Source: Treponema sp.
GTDB taxonomy: Bacteria > Spirochaetota > Spirochaetia > Treponematales > Treponemataceae
NCBI GenBank assembly: GCA_024699205.1
Contig: JAILQA010000450.1
Span: 1-7,455 of the forward strand
Direction: 5' to 3'
Length of the DNA: 7,455 nt
Position numbers and translations under genes: made by a program. This document shows, piece by piece, positions 7,101 to 7,455 of the stretch. Each line of letters starts with the position of its first letter. The first letter of the stretch is position 1. The notes below the pieces were generated by a model. That model did no database searches. It was given only the letters and a program-made list of their open reading frames with translations, and was not told the DNA's origin.

Positions 7101-7413
7101 TGAACTTGAAAAACTTTATTATCAGATAAGAAGCGGTCTTGGTTACAACAAAACTCCAGAAATATATGGTGCCTTCCCTGCTGATCCTTATTCACATACA
7201 CCATATCACAAGGGAGCAAAACAGCCTGGTATGACTGGACAGGTAAAAGAAGAAGTTCTGACACGCTGGGGTGAGCTTGGTTTGAGTATTGAAAACGGAA
7301 GTGTAAACTTTAATCCAATTATTTTACAGAAATCAGAAATTAAAGCTGATAAAACTCTTGATTTTACCTATTGTTTCGTACCTGTTAAATATTTTTTTTC
7401 TGTCTTTACATAA
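4159..7413 (+). CDS. Large cytoplasmic GH94-like carbohydrate-active enzyme (putative oligosaccharide phosphorylase or hydrolase)
   Basis: This 1084-residue protein has no signal peptide or membrane segment, so it should act on imported sugars in the cytoplasm. The layout matches GH94-type phosphorylases and relatives: an N-terminal beta-sandwich-like part (about 15-300, many alternating strands with W45, W48 and W97), a helical linker (about 303-345), a long helical part consistent with an (alpha/alpha)6 barrel (about 350-1000), and the start of a C-terminal beta domain. Motif-like blocks are YEGNWRDIFQNWEAL (471-485), WEIPEPGNPWAHIGYWGDHQ (521-540), PGGGIWLNTQRPEWNDANNA (644-663), GRSGTFYAYEGLGSIYWH (938-955) and KQPGMTGQVKEEVLTRWGEL (1021-1040). 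The G-M-T-G there resembles the T-G pair that holds phosphate in GH94, which hints at phosphorolysis; I cannot name catalytic residues with certainty. The start is either 4159 (AAGGA 7 nt upstream) or the in-frame ATG at 4171 (GGAG 6 nt upstream). The C-terminus seems cut short: the same frame continues after the TAA. Confidence 0.8.
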   Translation: MEKTMDKKIKGSVCELNGKKYYKIENYDCMEDFFMTITSPSDIWNFCWSKGGITAGRIDRNFAIFPYYTADKVSDASPYTGNYTAIAAKVDGEIVFWEPFTALKAAPSVQREASKYLLRNIYKSENGTEVIFEEINTKLNLSFMNGWTSSEKFGLVRSAKITNLGKKKIEISILDGCQNILPACCEFGLQNDNSILLDAYKKTDLDTKTNLSIFSVSSIVADKAEPNEGLYANTCWFSTDDKVILATDAPIQFVNVNQTELADYNSFKTENCSKGERAASFICKKIELAAEKSENWYQTFDTSLNATKIAALNSVIADRTKAVAELEKDIAACEDQMTKYLAAADGIEDTAEQINCLHHRENVMFNIMRGGLILNDGKIAVKDFMAFIEQRNIALGEATKKTLSDFTKGKELVSYDELKEVVEKTGNPQFMRLFLEYLPITFSRRHGDPSRPWNVFSIRIKDRNGNPILNYEGNWRDIFQNWEALAYSFPQYIKNMCAKFLNAMTADGFNPYKINRAGIDWEIPEPGNPWAHIGYWGDHQVIYFEKLLELYNKTNRAELLASLNEKIYTSANVPYRIASYKEIVENPRDTIHFDRELSNKLYADTKARGSDAKLILGKDDEPYLLTFAAKMLQIVLTKVSNLVPGGGIWLNTQRPEWNDANNALAGYGLSVVTLCYLYRYINMLLDLFSSTSLKEVSLPACEAELLQELSSIYSGFSPKDSAENAEARKTFTDKVGLAFEKERNELYANGYGAGEKTVAISQIIQSLKDFNRHIEYSIRTNKRSDGLYHSYNTLKIDGNKMEIVYLQEMLEGQVAVLSSDLLQAEEAKNLVIALQKSKMYEPRQNSFMLYPNKELAHFEDKNCIKESDIKGLEKLLEKSGNLYLQKDCNNVYHFNADFRNAGIMKSVIAEQKDKPDEKEQKLLFDLYEKTFNHQAFTGRSGTFYAYEGLGSIYWHMVSKLLLAVQENVFKAYKKDDAKLTVELEKLYYQIRSGLGYNKTPEIYGAFPADPYSHTPYHKGAKQPGMTGQVKEEVLTRWGELGLSIENGSVNFNPIILQKSEIKADKTLDFTYCFVPVKYFFSVFT

Positions 7414-7455
7414 TCTTACGTCACTGTAAACGGAATTAATCATAAGGGAACTGCT
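7414..7455 (+). pseudogene. In-frame continuation of the enzyme gene after its TAA
   Basis: The 14 codons after the stop at 7411-7413 are all sense codons in the same frame and read SYVTVNGINHKGTA, a plausible beta-strand, turn and strand of the kind expected in the C-terminal beta domain of GH94-like enzymes. The segment before the stop (FVPVKYFFSVFT) also looks like a strand of that domain. One base change, for example GAA or AAA to TAA, would explain the interruption. The run of eight T at 7392-7399 is a likely place for indels, but a single indel would not restore this frame. The stretch contains no start codon and no convincing terminator. The end of the gene is outside the window. Confidence 0.45.

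Noticed and set aside
7415..7429. Terminator behind the enzyme gene (TTAC...GTAA)
   Set aside because: A 4-bp arm without a following T run is not a credible intrinsic terminator, and the frame continues through it.

Overview
The window is AT-rich, with GC-poor intergenic DNA. Its core is a CUT1-type carbohydrate importer of the Lpl/Ytc class: a solute-binding protein and two permeases. These sit next to a large cytoplasmic carbohydrate-active enzyme that resembles GH94-type phosphorylases. The gene content, the atypical lipobox and the overall style fit a host-associated spirochaete such as a gut, rumen or oral Treponema. This is an inference from familiarity; no rRNA or other taxonomic marker is present.

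Layout. Positions 1-103 hold the first 34 codons (minus strand) of a membrane protein, possibly the sensor kinase that often accompanies Lpl-type operons. Positions 104-381 are non-coding but dominated by a remarkable nested inverted repeat (about 154-376). It can fold into a rod of six coaxial stems with 64 base pairs, GC-rich at its tip. From 3959 down to 382 the minus strand carries a compact operon in the order lplB, lplC, lplA, with gaps of 34 and 37 nt and a Shine-Dalgarno site before each gene. Positions 3960-4158 are a divergent control region with a perfect TTGACA box overlapping the palindrome TGACA-CC-TGTCA, and a second inverted repeat near the expected transcription start. From 4159 to 7413 the plus strand encodes the 1084-residue enzyme. 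The same frame continues after its TAA to the end of the window with protein-like sequence, so the gene may be broken or mis-sequenced near its C-terminus.

Likely joint role. LplA captures a glycan fragment outside the inner membrane and LplB/LplC translocate it, powered by an ATPase encoded elsewhere. The divergent enzyme, which lacks a signal peptide, would cleave the imported oligosaccharide in the cytoplasm. Shared control from the divergent region is plausible.

The most unusual item is the 154-376 rod. Every non-Watson-Crick pair I can place is a G-U pair when read on the plus strand and an A-C mismatch on the minus strand. This favours a plus-strand structured RNA convergent with the lpl operon, although a degenerate mobile-element palindrome is not excluded.
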